Shown: positions 1 to 7,472 of the stretch, one piece after another | Position numbering within the stretch: position 1 is the first letter of the stretch | Layout: each line of letters starts with the position of its first letter | Source of the DNA: Serratia sp. DD3 | GTDB lineage: Bacteria; Pseudomonadota; Gammaproteobacteria; Enterobacterales; Enterobacteriaceae | NCBI RefSeq assembly: GCF_000496755.2 | Contig: NZ_AYKS02000015.1 | Coordinates: 19,051-83,050 of the forward strand | Direction: 5' to 3' | Length of the DNA stretch: 64,000 nt | Translations under genes and position numbers: made by a program | Notes under the pieces: model-generated | Seen by the model: the letters and a program-made list of their open reading frames with translations, nothing else | What the model was told of the DNA's origin: nothing | Database searches by the model: none

Positions 1-2
1 AT

Positions 3-131
3 GGAACGAACGTATACTGCTGCCAGGAAAACAAATCCGGTAAATTGTTCAACGGCTACCTTATCCCCGCAGCAAAAATTTATGGTGCTGCTCCTATCCC
101 TGCAGACAGCATCTTGACGATAATACCTTAG
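3..131 (+). CDS. Possible 3' end of an unidentified gene (partial)
   Basis: An open frame enters from the left edge and stops at TAG 129-131. It reads as about 42 residues, ending ...PADSILTIIP. A strong hairpin follows at 146-167, which is what one expects after a gene end. I do not recognise the product. A competing 38-codon frame starts at base 1 and ends at 117, so the frame choice is uncertain. The gene body would lie left of the window. Confidence 0.3.
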   Translation, partial: GTNVYCCQENKSGKLFNGYLIPAAKIYGAAPIPADSILTIIP

Positions 132-145
132 CCAGTTTGGTAACG

Positions 146-178
146 ACTGGCATGGAAACATGCCAGTTAAGCGCTTTT
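146..178 (+). terminator. Hairpin, probable terminator of the upstream gene
   Basis: A perfect 9-bp stem, ACTGGCATG / CATGCCAGT, encloses a GAAA tetraloop and is followed by TAAGCGCTTTTCC. The U tract is short and displaced. The position just after the open frame that ends at 131 supports a terminator role. Confidence 0.5.
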
Positions 179-229
179 CCCGTCAATACAGTCAGCGTGC
201 GGATACATATTTAGCCGTTTACCTTCTCA

Positions 230-258
230 TTGCCAAGAGTCTGGATAAACGCCATAAT
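230..258 (+). promoter_or_regulatory. Candidate sigma-70 promoter for the GNAT/signalling genes
   Basis: TTGCCA at 230-235 and CATAAT at 253-258 are separated by 17 bp, about 55 bp before the first ATG. A second -10-like TATAAT lies near 281 without a good -35. This is a sequence match only. Confidence 0.4.
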
Positions 259-312
259 ACTCTGAAAGATAACATACTAATTATAATGGTAAGTATAAGA
301 AGAGACTAAGAG

Positions 313-753
313 ATGAATGATGGAATTGTATATGAGAAATTGCGTGCTTGTCATTTGCCTTATTTTTATGAGATCAGATTTTCTGTAGAGGAGAATTTAT
401 TGCATCCCCATCATATTCAATATCTACTTAGGAAACAAGCATTGGATGATATAAATCAAGGCGGAGGATGGATTTGCAGAATGGATAATGAATATGCTGG
501 TTTTTGCTTTGCTGTTTTTATACCAGAAGCGATTGTGGGAGGACTGTTTGTTAAACCAGAATATCAATCAATTGGAATAGGTAGCGCGTTAATTAGTCGC
601 GTTACTGAGTGGTGTTTTTCTAATGGTGCAGAGGAGATTCATTTAACAACAGATCCTGGTTCAAAAGCTGAGGGTTTTTATCGATATCATGGCTGGGTGA
701 ATATTGGTAGTGATGAGTTTGGACAAATTGAATTTTTAAAGCGCAAGGGGTAG
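313..753 (+). CDS. GNAT-family N-acetyltransferase
   Basis: This 146-aa protein spans a complete GNAT fold. The acetyl-CoA pyrophosphate-binding motif A is clear around residues 80-95 (VKPEYQSIGIGSA, with Q85-x-x-G88-x-G90). The C-terminal motif B region is FYRYHGWVNIG, near residue 125. Family members transfer an acetyl group to small molecules, peptides or proteins; the substrate cannot be read from this sequence. There is no signal peptide, so it should be cytoplasmic. The gene is AT-rich like the three that follow, unlike the core genes beyond 5.9 kb, and it ends 4 bp before the next start codon, suggesting cotranscription. No antitoxin-like partner sits next to it, so a toxin role is not supported. 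Confidence 0.8.
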   Translation: MNDGIVYEKLRACHLPYFYEIRFSVEENLLHPHHIQYLLRKQALDDINQGGGWICRMDNEYAGFCFAVFIPEAIVGGLFVKPEYQSIGIGSALISRVTEWCFSNGAEEIHLTTDPGSKAEGFYRYHGWVNIGSDEFGQIEFLKRKG

Positions 754-757
754 GTGA

Positions 758-1219
758 ATGAAAAGATTATTGAGTGTTTTCTTTTTTCTAACTTTGTTTA
801 CATGTAGCTCTTATGGGCAGATTAATTACTTTGACCTTAAGGCTAATGATGGAGTGAAAGCAAAAATTACTCTTGATGACCTACAGGCATTGCCCAGTCA
901 CTCATTTTCAACGGCTACCATATACACACCCAAGTCTACATTCTTAGGTGTAAAGTTTTCGGACTTCGCAAAAAAGTATAATTTGACTGGGAAAACAGTC
1001 AGGGCATTCGCTTGGGATGACTACTCATATTCAATGCCCGTGGATGAATTATTAAAATACAATGTAATTATTGCTTATAAAAGAAATGGAGATTACATGA
1101 GCATAGATAAACTCGGCCCTTTTGCGATAGTTTATCCTAGAGACTCACACCCAGAGTTAGACCAGTTGGATATAAATGCCAAAACAGTATGGCAACTGAA
1201 AAGATTGGAAATTAAATGA
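758..1219 (+). CDS. Periplasmic molybdopterin-binding-fold protein (sulfite-oxidase-like), probable sensor partner
   Basis: This 153-aa protein has an N-terminal signal sequence (MKRLLSVFFFLTLFTCSSYG, cleavage probably before QIN). The mature part resembles the oxidoreductase molybdopterin-binding domain, seen in the pattern TLDDLQALP ... G.KFSDFAKKY ... WDDYS ... KLGPFAIVYP. The only cysteine lies in the leader. The conserved cysteine that ligates molybdenum in sulfite oxidases is therefore absent from the mature protein, and catalysis is unlikely. The TCSS stretch is a poor lipobox, though lipidation cannot be ruled out. The stop codon overlaps the start of the kinase gene (ATGA), which implies translational coupling. 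A role as a periplasmic ligand- or state-sensing partner of that kinase is inferred. Confidence 0.65.
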   Translation: MKRLLSVFFFLTLFTCSSYGQINYFDLKANDGVKAKITLDDLQALPSHSFSTATIYTPKSTFLGVKFSDFAKKYNLTGKTVRAFAWDDYSYSMPVDELLKYNVIIAYKRNGDYMSIDKLGPFAIVYPRDSHPELDQLDINAKTVWQLKRLEIK

Positions 1220-2490
1220 GCAAAAAATTACTGGGTATTTTAATTTCTTTATTTGTCATACTTGCGCTTTCAATGGTGCTAATTGCTATTAGTTTTGAAA
1301 AGGTAAAGTATAGATATAACGAAATAGAGCCAAACCTGGATAACTATTCAGCCGCTGAAATATTATATCTTTCGTTCGAGAGGATAAAGACATCATTACT
1401 TTTAAGTGATAATGAGATGTTTGATGAATTTGAGACGAAATTAAATTTATTTAAATCTAAAATTAATATTTTAGAAGGAAGGTCTACGTATAGCGGAGCA
1501 TTCTACCATGATGACGAATTTCTAGGTATTATATTAAAGCTTAAGAAGCAAACTGAAAAATTAGATATATATAGTAAGCAATTTATAAATGGAGAGGTGA
1601 GAAAGGATTATATTCTTGATTATATGAGTGAGATGGAAGATAGTATTATTGACCTTCAAGAAGTAATTTATAAAATACAGATAGCTAACTTTAATGAAGT
1701 AAAAGAGATAATAAAAGACAATTCAGGTAAGGCTGAGTTTTTTGCCATTATTTCATTAATATTGTTATCTGCTATTCTGATTTTAATCACTAGAAACTCA
1801 ATGAATTTAAGAGAAGTGATTAAAAAGAAAAATTTATTTATTTCTTCTATTTATCATGAGTTGGCCAGTTCAACGCAAGCGATTGTTATAGCAGCAGATA
1901 TAATAGAGCACGAGCTAACTCAGAGTGAGTTGAGGAATGAAGTGAAATTGATATCATTTCATGTGGACAAGATTATTGAACAAACTAAAGAAGTGATGGA
2001 TTATTCTAAAATAGAGATAGGAAATGCTTTGATAAATGAATCTATGTTTGATATAAACAGCGTTTTGCATGATGCTGTTATGGAGCTATCAAAGCGCTCA
2101 AAGAATAAAATTAAAATGCAAAATTCGGTGTGTAAGAAATATATAGTGACTGACAAGTATAAGATATACAGAATTGTTGTTAACTTGCTTGATAATGCTG
2201 ATAAAAACACAGAGAATGGCACGGTAATAATAAAATCGAAAATTATGAGAAGTCATCTTTTTATCTTGATAAAGGATAATGGCATTGGATTTAATATTTC
2301 AAGGCTTGACGACTTATATAAGGCATTCAACCAAGGTGTAGAAAAAGACACCAAGCAAGGGCTAGGCTTGGGCTTAACTATTATAAAAAACTATGTAGAC
2401 CTATTGCATGGGCACATTAGAGTTAAATCATTGTTAAATCACGGCTCATCCTTTTTAATTTCAATACCCATATTGTTAGTTGAAAAATAA
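1216..2490 (+). CDS. Membrane sensor histidine kinase
   Basis: The protein has 424 aa. One membrane segment lies at about residues 6-26 and a second at about 174-192. They flank a periplasmic region of about 145 residues that is predicted helical and charged. Next comes a dimerisation/phosphoacceptor helix with His214 in YHELASSTQ, then a HATPase domain with N box (NLLDNADKN), G1 (DNGIGF) and G2 (GLGLGLTI). The H box keeps His-Glu but lacks the usual Arg-Thr-Pro that follows. There is no attached receiver, so it needs a separate response regulator; the convergent gene at 2476-3252 is the obvious candidate. The 4-bp overlap with the upstream periplasmic gene suggests the two act together. The 3' ends of the kinase and regulator genes overlap by 15 bp. 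Confidence 0.9.
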   Translation: MSKKLLGILISLFVILALSMVLIAISFEKVKYRYNEIEPNLDNYSAAEILYLSFERIKTSLLLSDNEMFDEFETKLNLFKSKINILEGRSTYSGAFYHDDEFLGIILKLKKQTEKLDIYSKQFINGEVRKDYILDYMSEMEDSIIDLQEVIYKIQIANFNEVKEIIKDNSGKAEFFAIISLILLSAILILITRNSMNLREVIKKKNLFISSIYHELASSTQAIVIAADIIEHELTQSELRNEVKLISFHVDKIIEQTKEVMDYSKIEIGNALINESMFDINSVLHDAVMELSKRSKNKIKMQNSVCKKYIVTDKYKIYRIVVNLLDNADKNTENGTVIIKSKIMRSHLFILIKDNGIGFNISRLDDLYKAFNQGVEKDTKQGLGLGLTIIKNYVDLLHGHIRVKSLLNHGSSFLISIPILLVEK

Positions 2491-3252
2491 GCTTGATAAT
2501 AGTAATGATGATATGATAAAAGGTTTTGCGGGTTTTTCAATCAGTTGAACATCATATTTAAGTATCATTTCACCTATGCTTTTTTCAAAGTGATCTACCT
2601 GTCCGGTTAAGATAATTATTGGGCATATGCTGTTTTGTTCTCTTATTTTAACAATCGCTTTCTCTGGAGTTTCATTGAAGTCAAGTAGCCAATCTAAGAT
2701 ATAGCCCTCATATTTTATACTTTCCATAGATTGTAATAGATCACCTTTTTTATTAAATGTGTCAGAATCTATGCCGTACCTTTTTACAATTTTCTCCATT
2801 AAATCTAGAATATCATTATTATTGTCTAAAATAGCAATCTTGGGCGCAGGTAAAAAATCTATAGTTTCAACTTTAAAGTGTTCAACGCCTTCTTTCTGTA
2901 TTTGCGTTGAATCAATGATATACATTCCGTCTGATTTTATGGCATGAGTGGCTGACTCTTCCTCAGGACCAATAGTGATATCGCTAATTTCAATATTGCA
3001 TCGTTTATGAATACTATTCATAATAAAAATACAATTATGATTTTTGTTTCCATCAAATGATTCTTGAAAATATTTAAATATGTTTTTTACTTCGTGTAAA
3101 GTAATACCTCTTTTACCATCAAGTTTTTGTTTGGCACTATTATATTGTAGACCGAGTATAGATGCTAAAGTTGAAGCATGTTTCCGCTCTCCGACTCCTT
3201 TTTTATTTAATAATTGAGTGACTATATCTACGTAGTTCAATTTGTCGGACAT
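2476..3252 (-). CDS. Response regulator: N-terminal BetR-type HTH, C-terminal receiver
   Basis: This 258-aa protein has inverted domain order for a response regulator. Residues 5-65 look like the BetR helix-turn-helix family (KHASTLASILGLQYNSAKQKL ahead of an ITLHEVKNIFKYF helix). Residues 138-250 form a receiver with acidic residue D143, phosphoacceptor D187 (YILDWLL), T216 (ILTG) and K240 (EKPAKP). The acidic pair is reduced to LDNNND. The middle (70-137) has no recognised domain and may be a linker or sensing segment. It probably receives phosphate from the kinase encoded opposite it; the targets are unknown. An AAGGA ribosome-binding site lies about 10 nt before the ATG. The gene runs tail to tail with the kinase and needs its own promoter, which would sit next to the inverted-repeat element at 3303-3476. 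Confidence 0.8.
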   Translation of the reverse strand: MSDKLNYVDIVTQLLNKKGVGERKHASTLASILGLQYNSAKQKLDGKRGITLHEVKNIFKYFQESFDGNKNHNCIFIMNSIHKRCNIEISDITIGPEEESATHAIKSDGMYIIDSTQIQKEGVEHFKVETIDFLPAPKIAILDNNNDILDLMEKIVKRYGIDSDTFNKKGDLLQSMESIKYEGYILDWLLDFNETPEKAIVKIREQNSICPIIILTGQVDHFEKSIGEMILKYDVQLIEKPAKPFIISSLLLSSLFFN

Positions 3253-3302
3253 AACCTTTCGATCCTTTTTAGTTATCTCTATTAGTCAAGGTGAACATAT
3301 AA

Positions 3303-3476
3303 CTAAATAGCTGCGCCTAATTGTGCTACATCTTGCATCAGGCCTTGCTACGCTTAGGTTTGCTCTTTTCCGGTCAAGAGAACCAGCCACCATACGGCTT
3401 CACCGGCTGCTGCTGATCACTGGACAAACATCACCCGAAATCGACAACTGGAGCGGTATTAGGCGCAGTTATTTAG
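3303..3476. mobile_element. MITE-like 174-bp element with 19-bp inverted ends
   Basis: The left end (3303-3321, CTAAATAGCTGCGCCTAAT) and the right end (3458-3476) are inverted copies that match at 18 of 19 positions. No transposase ORF lies between them. One internal frame is open through the right half, so this could also be a deleted insertion sequence rather than a true miniature element. No clear target duplication is visible outside the ends. It sits 50 bp upstream of the response-regulator start codon and could influence that gene's promoter. I do not recognise the family. Confidence 0.65.
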
Positions 3477-3740
3477 CATCAATACAAAGCCAAGCACCTT
3501 AAATACGGATTATAGAGGTTGTTTAAGGGAATGTATCATATATCAGTATGATTTTATTATAAAAACTCATTAAACACTCATTATTATAAAAAAATACACT
3601 CAAAAAACATTCACTTCGGCTTCTGTTTATGATTTATTAACACTCAATTACTTCTGCATGTTGGTGATCGGAAACTTCGTTATGCTTTTGACAAGGATTA
3701 CTGAGAAGCATTTTTCGGGAAGATTGCGTTTTAAATCAAT
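3477..3740. other. AT-rich non-coding stretch of the island
   Basis: No convincing gene is present here. The DNA is strongly AT-rich with repeated ACTCATTA-like words around 3565-3600. It may supply promoters for the structured region downstream; nothing firmer can be said. Confidence 0.4.
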
Positions 3741-3744
3741 TAAT

Positions 3745-3830
3745 TGGCGGGCTGGGGTGCAGGAATGCGGCTATACACCAGGGAGCCCCAGTTTCGCCTC
3801 CCTTTTTTTGGCCGGCAGCATTCCACTTAA
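3745..3830 (+). ncRNA. Candidate structured RNA or attenuator with alternative stems
   Basis: Several mutually exclusive pairings can be drawn. CTGGGG (3752-3757) pairs with CCCCAG (3786-3791). GGGAG (3781-3785) pairs with CTCCC (3798-3802) and is followed by seven U residues, a textbook terminator. GGAATGC (3762-3768) pairs with GCATTCC (3817-3823) across the terminator. Competing stems around an intrinsic terminator are typical of attenuators and of the C4/CI antisense immunity RNAs of P1/P4-type phages; any link to those families is a guess. A 60-codon open frame (3658-3840) crosses the region but looks incidental. Confidence 0.4.
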
Positions 3831-3865
3831 AGGTGGTTAATCCTATCGAAATTTATACTCGCGAT

Positions 3866-3895
3866 AACGCTCCGATAGTCATGGAGCGTTTTTTA
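3866..3895 (+). terminator. Intrinsic terminator
   Basis: AACGCTCC (3866-3873) pairs perfectly with GGAGCGTT (3883-3890), and the stem runs into TTTTTT. It lies just after the structured region and before the integrase operon. Confidence 0.7.
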
Positions 3896-3992
3896 TTAAA
3901 TAAATTTTTAAAACTCATATAGAGTTTTTTGTTGTGGCCGTTATTTTTCTTCCTAGAGTGGAACACCTGTTAACTATCAGGATACCCACGCT

Positions 3993-4127
3993 ATGCACAT
4001 ACCAGAAGGAAACGGTCAGGTTTTTCAACTACTTGATGCAGTTTATATTCGATACAGGTGGCTAGTACCAATCTGGCAAATGAATATTGCTGAAATGTTT
4101 TCGCATTTCCGGCAGGTAGTTCTTTGA
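3993..4127 (+). CDS. Small ORF just upstream of the integrase, hypothetical
   Basis: This is an ATG-started frame of 44 codons (MHIPEGNGQVF...). Its stop overlaps the TTG start of the integrase frame by 4 nt (TTGA), an arrangement seen in translationally coupled genes. The protein is not recognised. It could instead be the displaced N-terminus of the integrase after a frameshift. The support is only position and an intact frame. Confidence 0.3.
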   Translation: MHIPEGNGQVFQLLDAVYIRYRWLVPIWQMNIAEMFSHFRQVVL

Positions 4128-4393
4128 TTACTTTATGGAGCAATCCTGGAGAACATCTGGTGACTTGTGAACAGTTAGTAACATTTGATGCGCTATTAGA
4201 CCATTATTTTTTCAGTCATGCGGTCCGTAATGACACCGAGTGGAGTTATCGAAAGGTGGTGAGGACTTTTTTAAGGTTTACCACTAAAAATCCGAATGAG
4301 GTTGATAACAGAGGGGTGCTCGAATGGCGCAGGCATGTTTTGAAAGAGCAGCAATTACAAGCGACAACCTGGAATAATAAGGTGACGCATACC
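4124..4393 (+). pseudogene. Tyrosine recombinase (integrase), 5' fragment
   Basis: About 90 residues of the N-terminal DNA-binding (SAM-like) part survive: LLDHYFFSHAV, then WSYRKVVRTFLRF and a terminal WNNKVTHT. At about 4393 the frame runs into antisense IS110 sequence and reads on as nonsense to 4492. The start is TTG at 4124 or a later codon. Together with the fragment at 4962-5495 it makes one broken integrase. The gene points toward the 3' end of tRNA-Phe, its likely attachment site. Confidence 0.75.
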
Positions 4394-4960
4394 GAACCCT
4401 CGCCGGGCCTCGAGCCTTTTCAGCCACAGACGCAGGCTATCATTGCGCTTTTTCACGCAGCGCATCACCGATCGTGCGCCATGGATGACTAATATTCTCA
4501 GGCTGCGATTGTCATTTTTTGTCACAGAGGACAATCTTTGTTTTCCTCCCGAACTATGCTGCCGTGGAACAAGACCGCGCCAAGCGGATAATTCTCTACC
4601 ACTGGAGAACTGTACTACATCCACTTCACTGATAAATGCCGCAGCAATAAGAGGACCGACACTCGGGATCGTTAATAAATGGCGATATGCAGCCTGTTGT
4701 GAAGACAATGCAGCAATTTCGCCATCCAGACAGTTGATCCGTTTATTCAGGGTCTGCATATCTTCCCGCAGTGAATAAAGCAAACGGCGAAGCGTGAAGA
4801 CGCATCTTCGATAAGTTCTGGTAGTTGCTGCTGAAGGCGCTGGATCCCAACAGGAATAATGAGACCATATTCAGCGAGCAGAGAACGAAACTGGTTAGCC
4901 AGCGCGGTTCTCTGCTCAACCATGAGTTGGCGGGTATTCCGCAGTGCTTTGATATCCGGC
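4394..4960 (-). mobile_element. IS110-family transposase remnant, frameshifted and truncated at both ends
   Basis: On the minus strand two overlapping frames give the middle and C-terminal parts of an IS110-type DEDD transposase. The first reads TRPDIKALRNTRQLMVEQRTALANQ. The second carries the Transposase_20 region (LLTIPSVGPLIAAAFISEV, then LSAWRGLVPRQ and RRGF). One frameshift separates them near 4775. The N-terminal catalytic region and the extreme C-terminus are missing, so the copy cannot move. It replaces the middle of the integrase gene and shows no target duplication, so it arose with or was followed by deletion. Confidence 0.8.
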
Positions 4961-4961
4961 C

Positions 4962-5495
4962 TGGTTTTGGCTGACGGTATTAGACACATTAAGTTATACC
5001 GGGATGCGCCAGAATCAACTGCTGCATGTGCGGCTGTGCGATGTGAATCTGGAAGAACACTGGATTGATGTGATTACTGCGGGCTCTAAAAATCACCGGG
5101 AATTTCGTGTCCCTATTACCTCACGCTTGCGGCCACGGTTGGAGATGTTGGTGATGCGTACTCAGGAGGTTGACGCATCGCCCACTGAACAACTGTTTAA
5201 TGTGAACCGTTTTGATCTACGACGTAAAGTACAACAGGGGAATGCGTCGCCTGAGCCAATGGGTGTGTACCCGCTGCGCTCTTTTTTCCATCGTCTTTCC
5301 CGTGAATGCCGCTTTGCGGTCAGCCCGCACCGTTTTCGGCACACTGTGGCCACTAACTTGATGAAATCACCAGATCGTAATCTGCAGGCCGTCAAACGCC
5401 GGTTGGGGCATTCCAGTTTGCGTTCTACGTTGGAGTACATTGATCAGGATATCGATAGCTTACGCGAGTTGCTAGAACAGGAATTGTGGGTTTAG
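4962..5495 (+). pseudogene. Tyrosine recombinase (integrase), 3' catalytic fragment
   Basis: The reading frame resumes at about 4962 as WFWLTVLDTLSYTGMRQ. It contains nearly the whole catalytic domain: Arg of TGMR, Lys of GSKNHREF, His/Arg of HRFRHT, His of LGHSS and the nucleophile Tyr of TLEYID. An internal ATG at 5004 gives a 163-aa open frame, but that version starts within the TGMR motif and has no N-terminal DNA-binding half. The segment between the two fragments, probably about 60 residues, is lost. The integrase is therefore almost certainly dead. Confidence 0.8.
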
Positions 5496-5565
5496 ATGGG
5501 GGAGGGGAGGAACTTCCCTTGACGCAGTTTGATATTTGAATGTAGAAAATGTAAAACACGTAAGC

Positions 5566-5600
5566 GAAAAAGCCCACCTGCGGTAACAGGTGGGCTTTTC
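5566..5600. terminator. Bidirectional terminator between integrase remnant and tRNA-Phe
   Basis: AGCCCACCTG / CAGGTGGGCT forms a 10-bp stem with a CGGTAA loop. It is flanked by an A run on the left and TTTT on the right, so it can end transcripts from the integrase side and from the minus-strand tRNA gene. Confidence 0.8.
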
Positions 5601-5737
5601 AAGAGCCTTTTACAACAACCGAGTAATGGTATCACTACATAAAACTACCATTCTGCGTTGGGTTATTGCTAGTTTGTGCTCGCTTTAGAACCCGTCATTT
5701 TTTCATCCTGAAAGAATGACAAGCGCTTCTGAATAAG

Positions 5738-5813
5738 TGGTGCCCGGACTCGGAATCGAACCAAGGACACGGGGATTTTCAATCCCCTGCTCTACCGACT
5801 GAGCTATCCGGGC
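5738..5813 (-). tRNA. tRNA-Phe (GAA)
   Basis: The minus strand gives a 76-nt cloverleaf that starts GCCCGGATAGCTCAGTCGGT and ends in an encoded CCA. The anticodon loop is TTGAAAA (GAA), and the T arm is GGTTCGATTCC. The sequence is the standard enterobacterial tRNA-Phe. Its 3' end faces the accessory region with the broken integrase, so this is the probable attachment site. I found no second copy of the 3' end within the window. The 5496-5941 gap otherwise holds only the terminator at 5566-5600. Confidence 0.97.
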
Positions 5814-5941
5814 AACGGGCCGCATTAAACCGTATTGCTGGTGTGGCGTCAATCAGTTTCTGCTACAAACAGTTTTACTTGTTCTCTTTTCAGTCAAAAT
5901 AGTCATTTTTCATCAGGTCATGACAGGGTGATGAGTTATTT

Positions 5942-7012
5942 TCACCGATATTTTTTCTGGGCGTTGTTGACCTTCACCAGGTAACGGCGTGATTCACTGG
6001 CCGGGTGCTTGGTGGTGAGGGTCTGGAAAACATCGCCCGGGGGCATGCTGTTGATAATGCTCGCGGCACGCGCTTTGTCACTGTGGAATACCCGAAGCAC
6101 GCTGCCTGCGCCACCATTGTATGCGGTGATCACCGCGTAACGGCGTGAAGTCGGGTTTTGAATACCACCCAGATAGTTGTTCTGCAAAATCGCCAGATAG
6201 GCGGTGCCGGCATCAATGTTATTTTCTGGATCAAACAGATAGCTGCGGCTTGGAATGCCCGATTTCCCCTTCATCAGGAAAACATCTTTACCGGCAGTAT
6301 GTTGCATGACCTGCATCAGCCCGAGTGCATCTGAACCGCTTACTGCATAGGGGTTGAAGCTGGATTCAGTCTGCATAATTGCCAGGATCAGCGATTCATC
6401 GACACCGTATTTTTGTGAAGCTTTGCGCACCATGGGCAGGTATTTATGCGCACGTTTATCCAGGTGGTTAGGCACCAACTGAATGTTGACCGAGTAGATC
6501 ACATGCAGGCCAGAGGTGCGGCGTTGTAATTTATGTTGCAGCAGGTAGTCGGCAAACTTAGCAGCGCGCCATTCCCAGCGGATACTCTGGCCTTCATTAT
6601 CCAGCACCTGCCCATAGAGGAACGGCTCTTTACTGATCTGGATGTCATTGGCATCAGAATAAAGATCAATAGAACCAGGGTCATCCCCAATCAGCAAGGT
6701 GGTGATAATCGCCTGACGTAGATGAGCGGCGGGATCGGTAGTGGCAATGGTCTCGACAGTGATGGTGCCTGAAACAAAGTTAATATGGCTTCGGGTTTGA
6801 TACTGGTCAGTATATTTGACGTAATCTTTGGGGCCAGCGATCAGAACTTCGTTCATTCCCCAGATATTCTCGATGTTGTGGGCAAATTGCCCCATCAGAA
6901 TGTCAAAGGCGTTGGTGTCTTTGATATAGGCTTCGTTAACTGCTTCATCTTTGTTGCTGGAACAAGAGATCAGCAAAGGTGCTATCACGAGTAACGTTAA
7001 AATTTTCTTCAT
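5942..7012 (-). CDS. mltC: Membrane-bound lytic murein transglycosylase C
   Basis: This 356-aa outer-membrane lipoprotein cleaves the glycan strands of peptidoglycan between MurNAc and GlcNAc. The lipobox is LLISC with Cys17. The N-terminal half is the MltC-specific domain ([13 protein letters not shown]). The C-terminal SLT domain carries catalytic Glu in [12 protein letters not shown], then [11 protein letters not shown] and AYNGGAG. The length is close to the E. coli protein (about 359 aa). It lies downstream of mutY and yggX on the same strand, as in E. coli, and is the last gene before tRNA-Phe. Confidence 0.97.
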   Translation of the reverse strand: MKKILTLLVIAPLLISCSSNKDEAVNEAYIKDTNAFDILMGQFAHNIENIWGMNEVLIAGPKDYVKYTDQYQTRSHINFVSGTITVETIATTDPAAHLRQAIITTLLIGDDPGSIDLYSDANDIQISKEPFLYGQVLDNEGQSIRWEWRAAKFADYLLQHKLQRRTSGLHVIYSVNIQLVPNHLDKRAHKYLPMVRKASQKYGVDESLILAIMQTESSFNPYAVSGSDALGLMQVMQHTAGKDVFLMKGKSGIPSRSYLFDPENNIDAGTAYLAILQNNYLGGIQNPTSRRYAVITAYNGGAGSVLRVFHSDKARAASIINSMPPGDVFQTLTTKHPASESRRYLVKVNNAQKKYR

Positions 7013-7059
7013 GTCAAAGCCGTATACAATACTTGCTGCGTGACTTGGTCCATCAGGGC

Positions 7060-7078
7060 CTGGCTCCTGCGGAGCCAG
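7060..7078. repeat. Short hairpin between yggX and mltC
   Basis: CTGGCTCC TGC GGAGCCAG forms a perfect 8-bp stem with a 3-nt loop and no U tract. It may modulate read-through or mRNA stability between yggX and mltC. Confidence 0.4.
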
Positions 7079-7156
7079 CGTAAGCGTTGTTTAAAACACC
7101 CTGCGGTTGTCCTGCAACTGGAATGAACTTAGGTACATAACGCTAGCTGCGTAAAT

Positions 7157-7429
7157 TTACTGACTGGGTGGTGTGTAACCTTCAATATGCACATCGTGCC
7201 CTTCGAAAAGATAGTTGATCATCTCTTGTTCCAGCAGTTTGCGGTCATCAATGTTCATCATATTGAGTTTCTTTTCATTGATCAGCATGGTTTGCTTCTT
7301 CATCCATTCTGCCCAGGCCTCTTTGGAGATTTCGTTATAGATGCGCTTGCCAATATCACCAGGATAGAGCTGGAAATCCTGCCCGTCGGCGTCACGTTGC
7401 AGGAAAGTACAAAAAATGGTTCTGCTCAT
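7157..7429 (-). CDS. yggX: Fe(2+)-trafficking / oxidative-stress protein YggX
   Basis: This 90-aa cytoplasmic protein is nearly identical in layout to E. coli YggX: it starts [19 protein letters not shown] and then has the long helix [17 protein letters not shown]. The family protects Fe-S clusters and is tied to the oxidative-stress response. The single conserved Cys7 is present. It lies between mutY and mltC on the same strand, 43 bp after mutY, so it is probably cotranscribed with the Fe-S enzyme MutY. Confidence 0.97.
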   Translation of the reverse strand: MSRTIFCTFLQRDADGQDFQLYPGDIGKRIYNEISKEAWAEWMKKQTMLINEKKLNMMNIDDRKLLEQEMINYLFEGHDVHIEGYTPPSQ

Positions 7430-7472
7430 GCTAATTCCTCATTAATAGTTATACCGAAATAGTGATACCGGC

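Noticed and set aside
313..753. GNAT toxin of a toxin-antitoxin pair
   Set aside because: No small DNA-binding antitoxin gene adjoins it; the next gene encodes an exported protein of another pathway.
3658..3840. 60-codon open frame across the structured region, as a possible small toxin or peptide
   Set aside because: It runs through the stems and terminator, has no good ribosome-binding site and resembles no hok/ldr-type toxin; the region reads better as structured RNA.
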